64,000 bases of DNA from Ulota crispa. Its lineage: Eukaryota > Streptophyta > Bryopsida > Orthotrichales > Orthotrichaceae. Each line of letters opens with the position of its first letter. Positions within the stretch are counted from its first letter, which is position 1. The position numbers and the translations under genes are program-made. The notes under the pieces were generated by a model. The model had not been told where the DNA came from. It saw nothing but the letters and a program-made list of their open reading frames with translations, and did not search any database. The DNA lies in assembly GCA_963920765.1 (NCBI GenBank), contig OY987244.1:33487678-33551677 (forward strand), written 5' to 3'. Below, one piece after another: positions 46,011-59,351 of the stretch.

Positions 46011-49000
46011 CAAGTTTTGAGATATCTAAGGTTTATGTTGTGTTTTTTCTCTAGTTGTAGTAGCTTTCTAATGATAAAGCATGTTACCAATTTGGTTTGG
46101 AAAAGTATCCTTCTTTGGAAGTTTGTTATATTGATGATAATAACATATTGTGAATTTCAATAAATTTCATATTTATGTAACAACAAGCCTATCTTACTTC
46201 TCCCCTTATCTTTTCTTGCTCACATGGTCTTGGAAGTGATTGAAAAGACTTCATCTTACCAATAGAATTATTCTAAAGGTACCTCTAATATTAATTTATA
46301 ACCTACATTAAACAAAATGATGATAAGAAAGCTTAGAAGCAAAAAAAGTTATCTTGATCCAACATCAAAAGTGGCACCTAACCAAAATTATCCCCAAAAG
46401 AAGAAGTTAGTTTGAGTTGGAATTGGTTGGCAAAAACCACTGCTACTTTGTCATAGTCAAACATCTCAAACATGGACCCATTGTAATTGATGTAAGAGCA
46501 TCTCTAGCATTGCTATATTGTAGAATCTGACGCACTTGAAGCATGGATGATAAGCATTTAGGGCTTTTCAAAATATTCTCATGACACTCCATCCTTGTGT
46601 ATCAAAACATTGTTTTTTCAAAATACTATTCACCCTAAATTTAGTGAGTTTATCTTGTATTCCTCTTAGTGAATGGTCAAATGATTATTTATGTGACATG
46701 CTTGAAGTGCAAAGGCCACGTTTGAAGTGCAAGGTGGAAAACAAGAGTTTTGAAGGCCTTTCAAAAATAATATCTCTTGACGTGTCAAGTTCAAAGTGCA
46801 ACAAAAGAGATGCTCTAAGGGAACCGCATTTCAACTTACTTTATGACCTCAAACTAAAACCTCTCAAATGATCGTCAACATTAAAAACCGCATTAGAAAG
46901 CTCACTACATTGGATATTACATTTGGGTTGCCTTGAAAATTAAGTTGCCTTGCCTTGCCTTGAAAAGTTACCTCATTATTCAACACTTGACCACTTAAAG
47001 GTGCATGCAACTCTCTAAACACTTGAATTTCACATGGTTTACAACTTGACGTCAATAGTTTGTTTTTGAATAACTTTATTGTTGTTTTTAGGCCCTTTAA
47101 AATTTGTTAATGATGAAAATCACAATAGCAACAGTAAGTTATTACACACTCTAAAATGTCAAGAAATTAGTGTGGGGCAACCTAAATGCAGTATTTAGTG
47201 TACCATTAAACTCACTAAAGGGGAACAAATAAGCTCACAATAGGTTCTTGACAAATTCTCAACAGGTTCTCAGCAGGTTCTAAGCAAGTTCTCAACACAT
47301 TCCCAACACATTTTCGACACGTTATCAATAGGTTTTGAATAGGTTCTCAACACGTTCTCAATAGGTTCTTGACAAGTTCTCAACATTGAGAACCATACAC
47401 AAGCCCAATCTCTAGGAAGCACTCAAAAAAGCAACCTATTTGAATTGCGGAGTCTTGAGGTTTTGAAGGAATCAAGCTTTGGGAGTTTTCATGAGCCATG
47501 GACTTGCACAACGCGCGTCTTGTAAGGGAGGCAAAGTTATGAGCATTTTGGGAGAAGTTTTAGGTTGGATTGGAGCTTTGCATTAGGAAGCACCATTTAA
47601 ACAGATTGAGCATTCCAAAGCTCCAGCACCATCACTATGTCAGAATTTTGCCTTAGCCGGTACAAAGTTTTCACACATTTTTAGATGATTGAATTCTTCC
47701 AATAGATGCAAGTCTATAACTCCAATTCTTAAAATAATTGATCAAGTAGACACATATAGTTGCATCTTTGAAATTTTGAAACTCCACTCTATCTATCTAG
47801 TGTAGATAACTCTATTTATTTATGTTTCAAGTGATTTACTGCATCAACCATCTTTCATCCACCTCCATAGAGTTTTAACGGCTTAATGACAACATTATTT
47901 CCCCTTTGTAATTCATTGGCAGGTAGCACATCTACTTTAACTAGACTTTAAAGCAATAAATAGTGAGTACGGTTCTTGTTATTGAACTAATCAAATTGTT
48001 TATAGGCAATTTGATATCTTAGAATATACTTTCTATGGTTATTGTATGCACAACAGTAACAAGAGTTCAAAGTTTTGTCTAAAGATGACCTAAAATCATC
48101 ACAAATCCATTGCTGAGGTGATGGGTATTCTCAATGTCAATGTATAAGAATCTTAGCTGCTACTTTTTAGGTGTGTATAGCAATTACGTAGCTATACTTT
48201 TTTTTTGGAACTTATCGTCAATAGGCAAAAGAGAGTAGTCAAAAGTAATTGTAATGATCACTTGCGACTCATTTTGAATCAGTTGTGACACAAGGGAATA
48301 ATTGTGGATTCTGTATCCTTTAGCGCTAAATTAGGTTAGTTGCAAATCTGGCATTATTTGATTCTCCCATTTTTGATTGTGATGAAAGTCACACTGGCCG
48401 CATATATCTATGCAGCCTGTTTTAAGAATGTCTAGCAATACTTTGATTCAAAGACACAACATCTCTTGGTTTAAAGTGAGTGTTGGTTGTCCTTGTTTTT
48501 GGAGAAAATTCTCCTGGCCAAGAACTTTAAAAAGCGTTACTAGTTTCCAATTTCAAGATAACAACAATTTGACCGTTTGAAGTGAATATGCAAATGACAA
48601 CAAAACACAAGGTGACTTTTGCCCAACATAATTGGTCTAAGTACGTGAGTGATTTCTCCTTTTACTAAGTTTTTATGTATGCTAAATCCTAAACCCAATA
48701 TTATGCTTTGTACAAAGTTATGATATCCAATGAGAATGAGACATGCGTTTTTAGTAGTAGTAGCATGTTATGGCCCATTATCTAAGGAAAATTGTGATAT
48801 TTAGTTTCAGGAATAGTGTCTTTTTGAGACTGTTGAGCACAATTTTGAAATTGGTGTGGATTATTTGAAGACGCATTTGAAAATTATACATTTCTATCTA
48901 AGGTAGTGCCAGTTGCAATTAGCATGTTATTTTAGAAGCTTGTAGCATAGTCGCTGTGGAATTTTGCATAGTTTGTGAGTTTCTCAAAAGCCGCTGCAAT

Positions 49001-51850
49001 TCAATGATAAATGATAGGGTTCATACTAGGTGTGTTCAATTTTGTTATGTGGTACAAAAATATTAGAACAACGCAAATGATCCTTTGGAAAGTTGGAAGC
49101 TATGGCAGACAATGAATCATAGTGTTTAGGAGATCAGTGTAAGTGGCAATTGCTTCAGGAGTGTTTGTAAAGGTCAAAAGCTTAAGTTATTTAGATAGCT
49201 AATGTCTGCTGCTTTTATGAGAATGTTACAACATTATGCTATGATGTATCCCTTATGGAAGTAGATCTTTTCAAGGCCACAAAGGTACCCGATTATGTCC
49301 GAGGTTATATTGATAGCCTAGCTTTTTCCTTTTTACTTGAGTTTCTAATTAGAGCTTCTCTTGAATTATTTCAGCAAAGGCAAGGCTTATCAAAATTTCA
49401 AGTTTATGAACAAATGTGCAGCTGCATGCAATAAGGAAAAAAATAAACTAGTTTGATCTTTGCCAAGAGGCTGGCTTTTCACTAGCCACAATGCTGGAAA
49501 TCAATGACGCAAAATCAAGAGCTGAAAAGGCTATGAATGAGCCTCTTAGACATCAACTTGACGAGTTTGGGCTTGTTTCGGTTTAGTGTGGTCATCATGT
49601 TAGGCATTTACCTCTTCTTTGCTTGTTTTTGTCATTGCTCAAAACTGCTTTGATCTTGGAAGTACTCAAATCCGTCACATGATTTGGGGTGGGCATATTG
49701 GTATATAGTTTTAGCATAGCATGGAGAAACGCTTTTGAAACCCGTCCATTCTTGTTCCAATGCTTAATCATTGAGGTTGCTTTTTGCTGGTGCATGTCAT
49801 TGATGTTCATGTCTTGTTATACAATAGGATGATGGCTTGTGGGATTATGCCACATGAGATGTTTTGTTACCCTATGAGGTTGTCACCAAGTCAAGTTCCT
49901 CAAAAGCCACTAGCTCTAAAGCAAGCTTTTCTAAATTCAAAGCTAACTACTGATGCCAAAATAGCAGCATCTAATGATGTTCCTTCTTTTAGAAATAGGC
50001 TTCTCTATGTAAAGCTTACGTCTATTGAAAAAGTCTTGGCTGGGAAGAAGCAAACACAAAGAAGATGCCAAAGAAGCTAATTCAAAAACACATGCTACAA
50101 TGGATGATCAATAGAAACGGCGTAAGAAAACTGCATTTATCATGAATGAGTTACATTGTTATATAATTTTGTTACTTTCATTTAATTCCAAAGTTTTTTT
50201 AGTCATTTTAGTTTGTAATGGGAAAATATGGTCAAGTTGATGTCTTGGTCTTCATCACAATTTGATTTACACTAGTTGAATCTTATCTATCATGCAAAGA
50301 TCATGACTTTTTCAATGTAAAGGACCTATTGCTAGTGCTCTCTTGATTTGTATCATGAGTGCTGAAGTAGATTTTGTCATTGTTAACGTGTACTTTAAGT
50401 GTGTTATAGTGTGTGTTTTAGTGTCCCAATTATAGGGCTATTCAAAAATATAGTTTTGTTATTTGTATCTTGGTGACCCAAACATGTAGTTATTTTTCCA
50501 AATATAAGAATAGCTACCTCTTGTATTTTTGATATACATCTTTTGCCATTTGGTTAGACGGTTAGTGTATGTCATCCACTCAGATTTGTGCAATGTTCAA
50601 TTTTTGATGCAGGAATTCTTGTTGTTTTCTCCAAATAACATTATTGGAGCTCATTCAAAAGTTTCAAGGTTATAACAAGTGTCAACTTATGCAGCTTATC
50701 CTATTGCTAGAGAGGAAGAAGCTTATTCAATTGAATAAGGGCATTTTCACAATGACTTCACCAAGTGAAGAGCAAACTGTATAACATGTAAGCCTTGATC
50801 TTGTTGAGTAAGACAATATGTTGATACACATTCACAACTAAAAATACATTCTCATTTGTACTCCTTGATCTAAGAGACACGCAACAGCCATGTTGAATGA
50901 GTCTTGCAAAACACCTCATATTTATTTATTATCAATAGAGCTGACATAGGATATGATTCTCACTCATTTTGCAGTCTCAATATAGTTGCTTTCTATTGTG
51001 CCTCATATGCTTCACTAAGCCTAGATGCAAAAAATTAATCAAATTGACTAGAAAACCATGGTGTACAGCCATCCATCCACGGAGCTCTTGTTGAGACTGC
51101 AAAGTAATACTATTGACAAAATCAGCATTATTGTATAAACAAATAGGTACAACATGATGTTGGCAACAAAACTTCAAGAGAAATACCTCAACTTGCTAGG
51201 GCCTAAACTGTGCAATGCCTAAGTTTATTTTAGCTTGAATTCCCCACCAAAGGAGGGCAACCAGCAAAGAAGAAGGTGTGGTTCTAATGCTTTCTAATCT
51301 TGCAAACACATGGTAGATCTTGATAATTGCTAAAAGCAAATTGTATGAAATATAGTGCTATGTGGCCCCAACAAAATTGGCCATCATGTACAATTAGGAA
51401 AAAAAAACTCTCACTTCATCCATACAGGCCTTCTTGCTCCCATGTATCTACCAAAAAGTCCACCATTTCTTGTGACAAGCAAAAGTTTTGCTCAACCAGT
51501 TTCCTGTACCAGTTGTTAGCAAAAGTCAAGACTAGAACTTTGCCTAGAATTTTAGGCTAGTACACATTGGGCATCATGGAAGAAAAATAAAAAAGAACTT
51601 AATGCCTATGCTTTAACTACATATAAGTTTGTCTCTTTTTTGACAAGGAGAAAGGCTTAATAATAGGGATTCCAACATTTGCAAGATTCTTGAATTTCAA
51701 CCCCTCTCCATGATCTTTTAGAATAATTAGAAGAAGAAATCTCTGATGTTGTGGTTGGTTACCCAAGATTTCAAGCATACTTATGAAAATCCAAGCTTTT
51801 ATATCTTTTGGAAAAAATTTCAATTTTGACACCTTCTATTGTCTACAAGT
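46011..51850. other. Long intergenic region; no gene recognised
   Basis: Open frames such as 46581-46871 (+), 49784-50080 (+) and 51177-50977 (-) are too short and show no known motif, although the 49784 and 51177 frames have protein-like composition and could be gene fragments. A minisatellite lies at 47247-47392. Confidence 0.35.
47240..47392. repeat. TTCTCAACAGG-type minisatellite
   Basis: About thirteen imperfect copies of an 11-bp unit (GGTTCTCAACA with variants such as CACGTTCTCAATA). Confidence 0.85.
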
Positions 51851-51858
51851 GCAAAACA

Positions 51859-51886
51859 TTCTAGAACATTCTAGAACTTTCTAGAA
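51859..51886. promoter_or_regulatory. Perfect six-unit heat-shock element
   Basis: TTC and GAA alternate six times with exactly two bases between them (TTC TA GAA CA TTC TA GAA CT TTC TA GAA). This is the consensus bound by trimeric heat-shock factors. No gene start is evident beside it, so function is open; it may belong to a retroelement LTR remnant. Confidence 0.6.
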
Positions 51887-52639
51887 CATTTGAGAGATTT
51901 CTTTCCTCAGGCTTTCTACAATACTCTAACAAAGGACAGAATGTTTTCTTTGAATTACTTATGGAGGAATTACAATTATTGTCACAAATGTGATACTTCA
52001 CAACATGAAAGTGTCACATTTTTATAACTACTACTAAAAACTAAACAGCTAATGCTTGTGAGGAGTGGTTACGTAGCAACCTTACAAACAAAGCCTCCCA
52101 TACATATTACAATATGGTCATGTCCTTTTTTTGGAGGCCTCCCTAATTAAAACTTCACAAGCAGGACCCTATTTTGGATCTTGGTACAATTGATTATTAG
52201 TGTTATGACAAGTCACAAGCAAAAAGCTTGAGAACATGTAAATACAAGGAATCCTTGAACAACATATTTAGGCTAGATAATTAAGGACAAAAACATTGTA
52301 GACAAGGGACCCAATTGTAGAAAATTCACTTGCAGAAACCCCAAAAACAATTGGATAGGGGCAAAGACGCCAGTTTTGTAACTTTGGAGTTTGAAAAAAA
52401 AGTGAGAAAAGAGTAAGGTATATAGTGAGTGGTGTAGGCTCTGTAAAGGGGCAACTAGTGCCAAGTAGCTTTTTGTAAGTTGCGCTCAATTTGGAACTCA
52501 GCAATCACCACATTCAAACAGTTGAGCAAATCCATCCAAACAACAACATTGGCATAATATGAAAAAACTACACTTTAATAAAAATAAAAAAAACTCCTTG
52601 TCTTCTTTCTATATAAGAATTAGGTGTGTATTTGTCTGC
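51887..52639. other. AT-rich spacer, nothing recognised
   Basis: No gene seen. Short ORFs on the minus strand at 52504-52268 lack motifs. Confidence 0.4.
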
Positions 52640-53285
52640 AATAGTTAAGTGGTTCATGACATATGATTTAATTTTTTTTGATTGATTGAGGGCAACAAGC
52701 AAAGTGATGAACATGGGTTGGATGCAAAAGGACATCTTTGGTGGAATCCATTGAATCTTTTTCCAACTTAAATTTGAAGTTCAAATACAAGAGGGGTGGA
52801 GAGAGAGATGAAGAGACAAATTGACTTGAATCTAAAATAGAATTTGAGTTTAACTTATTCCATGGATATTTTTAATGTGAATTGAGGGCCATGGAGGGCA
52901 TGACCTTGTTGATAGGACGGGTGCGTAGGGTATACTAGTCTTTTTATCTTTGATATAATAATAGAATGTAGTGGTGGTTATGTCATGTTGTCCTCCACCC
53001 CATTGTCTAAAAAAAAGCCTCCACGTCAACCCAAATGGAGGGTGAAAAGGCATTGGAAGGTAAAAAGTTATTGGAAATTGTGAAGGAAAAGCCATTGGAA
53101 TTATGAAAGGTTATTGGAAAGTGAAAAGTCATTTGAGCTAAATTGTGAAATGTCATTGTAAGTGTGAAATGCCACATGGGATGGGAATACATAGGATAGG
53201 GTTATGCAATGGAAGAATGGGGGCATGAGACGGGGATATGGGATGGTGGGCATGGGATGGGGGAATGGGGGACACAAAATGGGAG
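52640..53285 (-). repeat. Dispersed repeat, copy 2, with adjoining GGGATGG tract
   Basis: 52640-52900 is the inverted partner of 36600-36870. It is followed by irregular ATTGGAAA(G/T)-type repeats (53045-53150) and a GGGATGGG/CATGGGATGG tract (53170-53285), which corresponds in relative position to the CCCATG minisatellite of copy 1. Confidence 0.6.
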
Positions 53286-53834
53286 GATGGAAGACACAAT
53301 AGCCCTCCACCTAAACTACAAGTGCATGGGTCCACTAGTATAATAGACTTGGTTTGCATTAGTTTTGCTTGACCAAGAAAGATGATTAGCATATGGTTAG
53401 CATCTGATTTAAAAATTCGTGAATGGTCAAGGGCCAAGAACACCATATTCACTAAAATAAGAGTTTCCAAGTGAAATGAGAGATTCTAGAAGTAGTACAC
53501 ATCATACATTCATCATAATAAGTTGTATGTGAACATAAATGAATCATTGCATTCACATAGAAGTAGTTAAAAATTTGAAAGAATTTAAAACACTCTGCAT
53601 TCTCCTATAGGAAAAAACTCATTACTATGAAACAAGCTATGAGTAACACAAACAAATGAAAAACTATGAAATAAACTATTGAATATAATTTGAAAATGCC
53701 TAAAAACGGTGTACGATATTGCAAATTTTGGTAGTAAGGTACATGCCATCAAAGGATAGAGCTAGTAACATCACTACAAACTAGATACTATACATTCTCA
53801 AATTGAGAGAATAATCAATGTTGTAATCTCAAAC
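53286..53834. other. AT-rich spacer, nothing recognised
   Basis: Likely contains the 3' flank of the minus-strand gene that ends at 53835. Confidence 0.35.
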
Positions 53835-55095
53835 CTATGAATGTGGTCTACTCTTTAGCTTTTCTAAAGCCTTCATTATTTCGGGCCTATGACAATATCC
53901 AAAATTGTTTCCTCGTGAGTGCCGATTTTGTTCTGGTACTTGCATCTTCAAGGACTTTTCTTTCCAGGCATCCCAAAGACGCTTGTCAATAGGAAGAGGA
54001 AGATGCCTATTTTGAGTCATGCAAAGACGTTGTCCAGCAGCCTTTAACCAAGATTGTAGTAAAGGATGTTGACAGTCCTTGGACAATGTAGGCCATCTTA
54101 GATTGATTGCACCATAGTTTGACAAAAAATTTGGGCACTATAAAAACAAGCAACATTAGACAATTAATTGCATTCTAGAATATTCATCAAGCACATGGAC
54201 AAACAAAATTGAAAATTCAAAGAACAAAAATCTTTCAATCTAAGGTAGCAGCAACAAGTGTATCTTCATCTTTCTCATAGAGCTGCCTTTGAGGCACAAA
54301 ACCTTTTTCAACTAGATTTCTAAGCCAACACAACCAATGACGGCACCTTAGTGGCAAGGGAGAGCTCATAGACAAAAGACGTTTCCCACCATTGGGAGGA
54401 CTATCAACAACATTGTCATTCACAGGCATGACGGAATACTCCATTGACGATTGCTCAGTGGCTGCCGAGAACATGATAAGTTGCACATCCTTTTGCAAAG
54501 TAGCAAACTATTCATAGTCCATGAACATAACAATTAATGTGAGATAAAAGGGAACCAAGAAACTACATGCCGAAATTAACCTTATTTAACCTGATTTCCA
54601 TGTTGATCAAAGCATTGGAGGAACATAGTATTCATGTCCTTCATAGCATTTCAGATCATTGTTGTAGTTAGAAGTGTCAAGGTTGTTTATTCTCAATCTA
54701 CAACCTAAATCGTCCAAACTCCTAAAGGACACCAGACTATCTCTCCTTGTCAATTCAAGGCGTAGAATCCAAGGCAAAAGATTGTCCACAAGGAACCTAT
54801 CGTGTACGCCATCCAACTCGTGGGTCCACCTCTCCGGCAGCACTACATTCTCTGGAGTGTTCTATACATGCTAAGCCGGAGAGTCATCCATAAATATTGT
54901 GTTTTTTTTGACGAAGATGAGTTTGTTCTAAAAATACCACTTATTGAGATCCTTAAAAAATAAGTTCTATCTACTTCTTGGAACCCTGGACATAACGTAA
55001 TTCTTGCTCAATGCACTACGTGGTAGCCAATTGCAATGCTCTTGACCAAGAATAAAACTTGGGAAGGGCAGGTCCTTGAACAAGTATTTGCATAT
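53835..55095 (-). pseudogene. Unrecognised multi-exon gene or pseudogene
   Basis: Three or four consecutive coding blocks lie on the minus strand: about 55095-54970 (contains LPFPSFILGQEHCNWLPRS), 54863-54591 (LPERWTHELDGVHDRFL, ending HGNQ before GT), 54510 to about 54240 (starts after AG; CRHWLCWLRNLVEKGF) and 54136-53835 (starts after ATAG; LRWPTLSKDCQHPLLQ, ends in TAG). Blocks two to four are fully open and appear to be joined by phase 0 introns; the first has stops. Composition and charge look like a real protein. I know no family with these strings. The upstream start is not identified. Confidence 0.4.
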
Positions 55096-57595
55096 AAGTA
55101 TGGCTATATGTACATGCATGGTGGCAATACCTACACAGTCAAAATGCTTAGTAATTCTTTCAAGAACTTTTTGTAATGTGGATGGATAACTATTTGACGT
55201 ACAAAAAGAGTGAGTTGCTCTAGATCAAACTGCACATTGAATGTGTAATTGTGTATGTTTTCCATGTAGAGATATCTCTTATTTTCAACTACACAAAGGA
55301 CCCTATGAGCCCCAAGGTTAGTACCTTGGGTTAAAAGCTCACTTTTATTTTTATTTTGTAGTATGTAGTATGAAAAAATGTCAAAAAACCCTAAAAAGTA
55401 GTTAAAGCTAAATTTAATAAATATATAGATGTACATAGATATGCATCACACCTTTTACTACTTATTTTCTACTTTTTGCAAATTAAAAGTAGTTAAAAGG
55501 GTAAAATTCTAGTTAGTAGGTTATGGTTAAAAGCCAATTTTAAATTGGCAGCAATTTAAGAAATTTAGACAAAAAATAGAACTATCAGAAATCGTTGTAG
55601 AATCCCATGGGAGGTTCCACAACAATTCTCGGAAAGTTTTAGTAGCCCAATATCTTTGTCCAAATGGTCAACCGCTATAATTAAACAACATATATTCCTA
55701 AAACTCCAAAATAATAGTAAAATCTCACATAAAATTTGAATAGGTTATTTTGTGTTAATAAGACATTCCATCAAAATTGAGGTTATTCCAATTGCAAGAA
55801 TTGCCTCAACGGATGACTTCAACAGCTCCAACGACTGGCAACGCTTTGACCAAGGTTTTGGAAGACCCCAACGTTCAAATTTGGTAAACAAAGAGAGTTT
55901 TCTCACTTCCACAACCATTTTAAACAAGTTAGTGGAGTTAAAATTTTGGGAAGAAATAAATTCCTTCATTTGGAGTTTCACCATTTTTTGGCTATTTTTA
56001 CGCTTTTTAGGCTTTAAATATTGGAAAAATTAGTGTAGGGTGTCTGAACCTACTAATTTGGACCTTAAAAAGCCAAATCACCATTCATTTGTGATTTGGA
56101 GCTTTTCTCCAAAAGTTAGTTTTTTACTCTAGCTTATTATTTTTAGTAAGTTTAAGAATTTGCCCTGTACTCTAGTTTATTGTTTTTAGTAAGTTTGAGG
56201 ATAGGGAAGGGAGATAATTAAGGATCCATGGACCAATCAAATGGGAAGGAAGGGTGGTCTTTGGAGGCTTTGAGTATATAGGACCTCCCTTCCCTTCTTC
56301 TTGTACCTCACTCTTTCATTTGGAAATTATATGTGTAGGCTCTTTCTTGTATTTTGGTATCCATGTTTGAGTTTTTGAAATTTTATTTTATTTTATTTGC
56401 TCCTTAAAGGACTTGGGGGGTCCCTTTAAGGCACTAATTAGTAGGGAATAGCTATTTTGCTAGTACTAATCTTCTATATCATCACTCTCTTCTATCCTTC
56501 TTCTATCTTGTTAGTTATTAATAGTTTTTTTTATTGTACTAATCCTAAGAGAGTCTTAGCTATGACATGGCAATGCCGCTTGTCAAGATTCCATAGATTG
56601 TTTTAGTGTGTTTTTGAGACAAGTTTATGTTCTCTTCTTTTATGGTGCTCTTGTATTTTGGTGACTTTTTCTTTTTAGAAAACTTGAATTGAGTTTAGGA
56701 GGAAACCTTTGGTAAAATTCAAAACTTTAAGTGAAGGAGGTTCTCTTCTTTTGTGGTGCTTTTGTATTTTGGTGGTTTTATTTTTATTTTTAGTTGAGTT
56801 TAGAAACCTTTGGCAAAATTTAAAACTTTTAAATGAAAGATGAATCTTTATCTAAATTAAGAGTGTTACAAGCTTCAAAGCTTGGAGAGTTGTGAAAACC
56901 AGATTTTGTGAGAACTTGTGAGAAAGTTAAAAGATTACTCACAACTTGAGAGTATTTGGAAGAGAGTGAGTTTTGGATTTTTATCTATAGTTACTTTCTC
57001 TTCCATGGAGCCCGAGAATGAAGCATGGATGATGGAGGAAGTGGAAATGGAAGTATGACCCTCTATCTTATGCTTTGAAGGATATTTCTATTAATTTTGG
57101 TTGAAACTTGTTTTCTTGATCTCTAGTTACTAGTTGATTGAAAGACTTAAAAGTTATACAAGACTTTTTTGAAATAGTTAAGTTAAGTTTGTTCATTGCT
57201 TAGAAGGTAGTAGTTGATATTAACGCAACCCACCCACTTGTTTAAAATTTTGTCCTTATATTGTAAGGAATCTAGTTGTGCTTACTTTGTCCTCATGGAT
57301 GGAGGAAAAAGCGCTCACATACTCCATTGAGATTAAGGAACACATGAAGCCATTTTGGTCTCACAGTAGATTGGATTGTTGAAGGAACTTGTGCACCTAG
57401 CATAACGCTTGCATTCCATTTATGATCCTAGTTACAAGTCTTGAAGAATGTGCAGAAAAATATTAAACTAATGCTCGCAAGAGTTTTATTGACCCTAATC
57501 AAGAAGTACTCTACGCACAACAAACAGATATAGAGCACACAACTTGAATGCCAAATAGGCTAAATCACTCCATACAAATCATAACAATTTAGGAG
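55096..57595. other. Intergenic region with possible LTR-like promoter and a local duplication
   Basis: At about 56270 GAGTATATAGGACC, followed by pyrimidine-rich sequence, looks like a TATA box with a leader, perhaps of an LTR, but no partner LTR was found. A tandem duplication with 111-bp offset (GTTCTCTTCTTTTRTGGTGC at 56629 and 56740) follows. No gene recognised. Confidence 0.35.
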
Positions 57596-58036
57596 TCATT
57601 CCCAATTTGATGGCCCTTCATCTTGAATAGATGATTCTTTGACGTCATCAATCTTCATAAGCGTTGTTGTATTCTTTAAAACTTCCACATCACAAACACC
57701 ACCATCCATTTCAAACTCAGAGTCCTCACCTCTAATGATCCAAACGTCAATTCTAGAAAGACTGTCATGTTCATCAGAACTGAGATCTATGGTTTCAGAG
57801 GGATCAACCCCTACTTGACCCAATGAATTTGATGGGACAGCAGATTCCTGGAGACAACGCTCTGGGGAACTAGATGTGAGGAAGAACAAAACTTCATCCA
57901 TGGGAGGATACGGAGTTTTAAGTTTGACATTGAGTGGTCTTGCCAATATGGACATTACAAGTGACAAGATATGTGTGAAAAATATGCATTTATTATATAG
58001 CCCCTGAGGGGAAAATATTAACAGGTGTATACACAA
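57596..58036 (-). CDS. Hypothetical protein with a SUMO-interaction-like acidic motif
   Basis: An uninterrupted 146-codon frame on the minus strand. Starting at the internal Met at 57955 the product would be 119 residues. It contains VDPSETIDLSSDEHDS, where a hydrophobic core followed by acidic residues resembles a SUMO-interacting motif, and an acidic C-terminus. There is no recognisable fold. It lies downstream of, and on the same strand as, the ParB/methyltransferase-like locus and could be its last exon or a separate gene of the same mobile unit. A real gene is plausible but unproven. Confidence 0.3.
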   Translation of the reverse strand: MCIHLLIFSPQGLYNKCIFFTHILSLVMSILARPLNVKLKTPYPPMDEVLFFLTSSSPERCLQESAVPSNSLGQVGVDPSETIDLSSDEHDSLSRIDVWIIRGEDSEFEMDGGVCDVEVLKNTTTLMKIDDVKESSIQDEGPSNWE

Positions 58037-59193
58037 TCAATGAATCTGCCTAAAAAGTTTTAGTATGCTGAAACTCTAACTAGTAAGATTGAATGGAAGA
58101 CCATTCAATTCAATTTGAGTTGAATTGACAAACAAAGAATCACTAGGAACAACCTAGAGGAGTAGCAGTCACAGGGCCTAGTGACTGCTTTGCGTGTCTT
58201 TTCTCTTCTACCTATGCGGCTTTGTTTGTGCTAACCACAACGTCCATTGAAGAAAGGTCCATGGCTAGTTTGTCCAATAAAGGATTGGTATCCGTAGGTG
58301 TGGTGGTCGCGGTCTCCAATTGAACCAAGCAAATAGCTACAAGCTCTTTAATAGGATGAGTTGTTGAGGATGGCTGAGACGGCATTGGCTGCAAGGCTTA
58401 TTGCAATTGCAACCGCGTAAGCAACTCTGAAAGATCTCTGCAGGCGCTATTGGCAGATTCATGGGCATGGTTTTTGATCATGAAAGGGCTTGGATCACAA
58501 CCAGAAATAGAAATTTGTAGAGGCGCGCCTACCATTATACTGCCAACGGAACTCTAGACAATTGCTAGGATAGTCTTCATTAAAGCCTTTGCCATATTTG
58601 TCATGAACTTTTGCGTGTCCTATTGGGCTTGCTTGTTCTCCTTCTTGACTTGTGAGTTGTTCTTATCCATGGCCTCCTACACAAAGTTCATAATCATCTT
58701 TTGCTCTTTTAAAACCATCAGAGAGACAACCTATTTCCTCTTGCTGCGCCGAGGAGTTGGAATTGGAGTTGTTTCCCGCATATTCAATGAACTTGAGGAA
58801 TCACCTGAATCATAATTTGCATTTGAAACCAAAGGTGTCGATGGATCTGGTGCAAGTTGCTCTTGGAGAATGTTGTCCCAACAATTCAGCTCATCTGAGT
58901 CAAGGTTTATAGGATTATCTCCTTTATTTCTTTCCTCCTCCTGCTCCTCCTCCTCGTAGATCTTCTATTTTCCCTTGTCAATGCTTGGGTTCTTGCACAT
59001 AGATGACAATGATCCTTTTGCCTCCCCTTTCTTGGCGTATTTGCTTTGGTCAAGCAAATACTTGGACTCAAGGAAATTGTCCTTGTCCATGTTTCTAGAC
59101 CCAAATGTGAGCTCAAGGAACCTCTCCTTGTATTCTTTGTCCGCGATGACAAAATGCTTCAAGGAACTCATGTGAGTAGTTGGCATAAACTAG

Positions 59194-59351
59194 CTAGAAG
59201 GGTTGAAAGGATTTAACTTGGATTGAGTTAAATGGAACTGACGCAGATAGCAAGGAGATCCTAAAGAAAAAAAATCAACACATGGCAATCTAGTGGGGAT
59301 GTGTGAAGGAGCAGCATGGATTTAACTTGGGTTGAGTTAAAGGACACTCAC
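59194..59351 (-). other. Intron with a palindrome near each end
   Basis: Donor GTGAGT at 59351-59346, acceptor TTCTAG ending at 59194. A palindrome of type TTTAACTC-N5-AGTTAAA lies just inside each end (59321-59343 and 59212-59233). An alternative acceptor TTCTTTAG lies inside. The same layout occurs in the intron at 60697-60840. Confidence 0.55.

Noticed and set aside
50977..51177. Possible Ty1/copia RNase H fragment
   Set aside because: Only vague resemblance; none of the diagnostic copia motifs (CDNxSA, TKHI) could be read.
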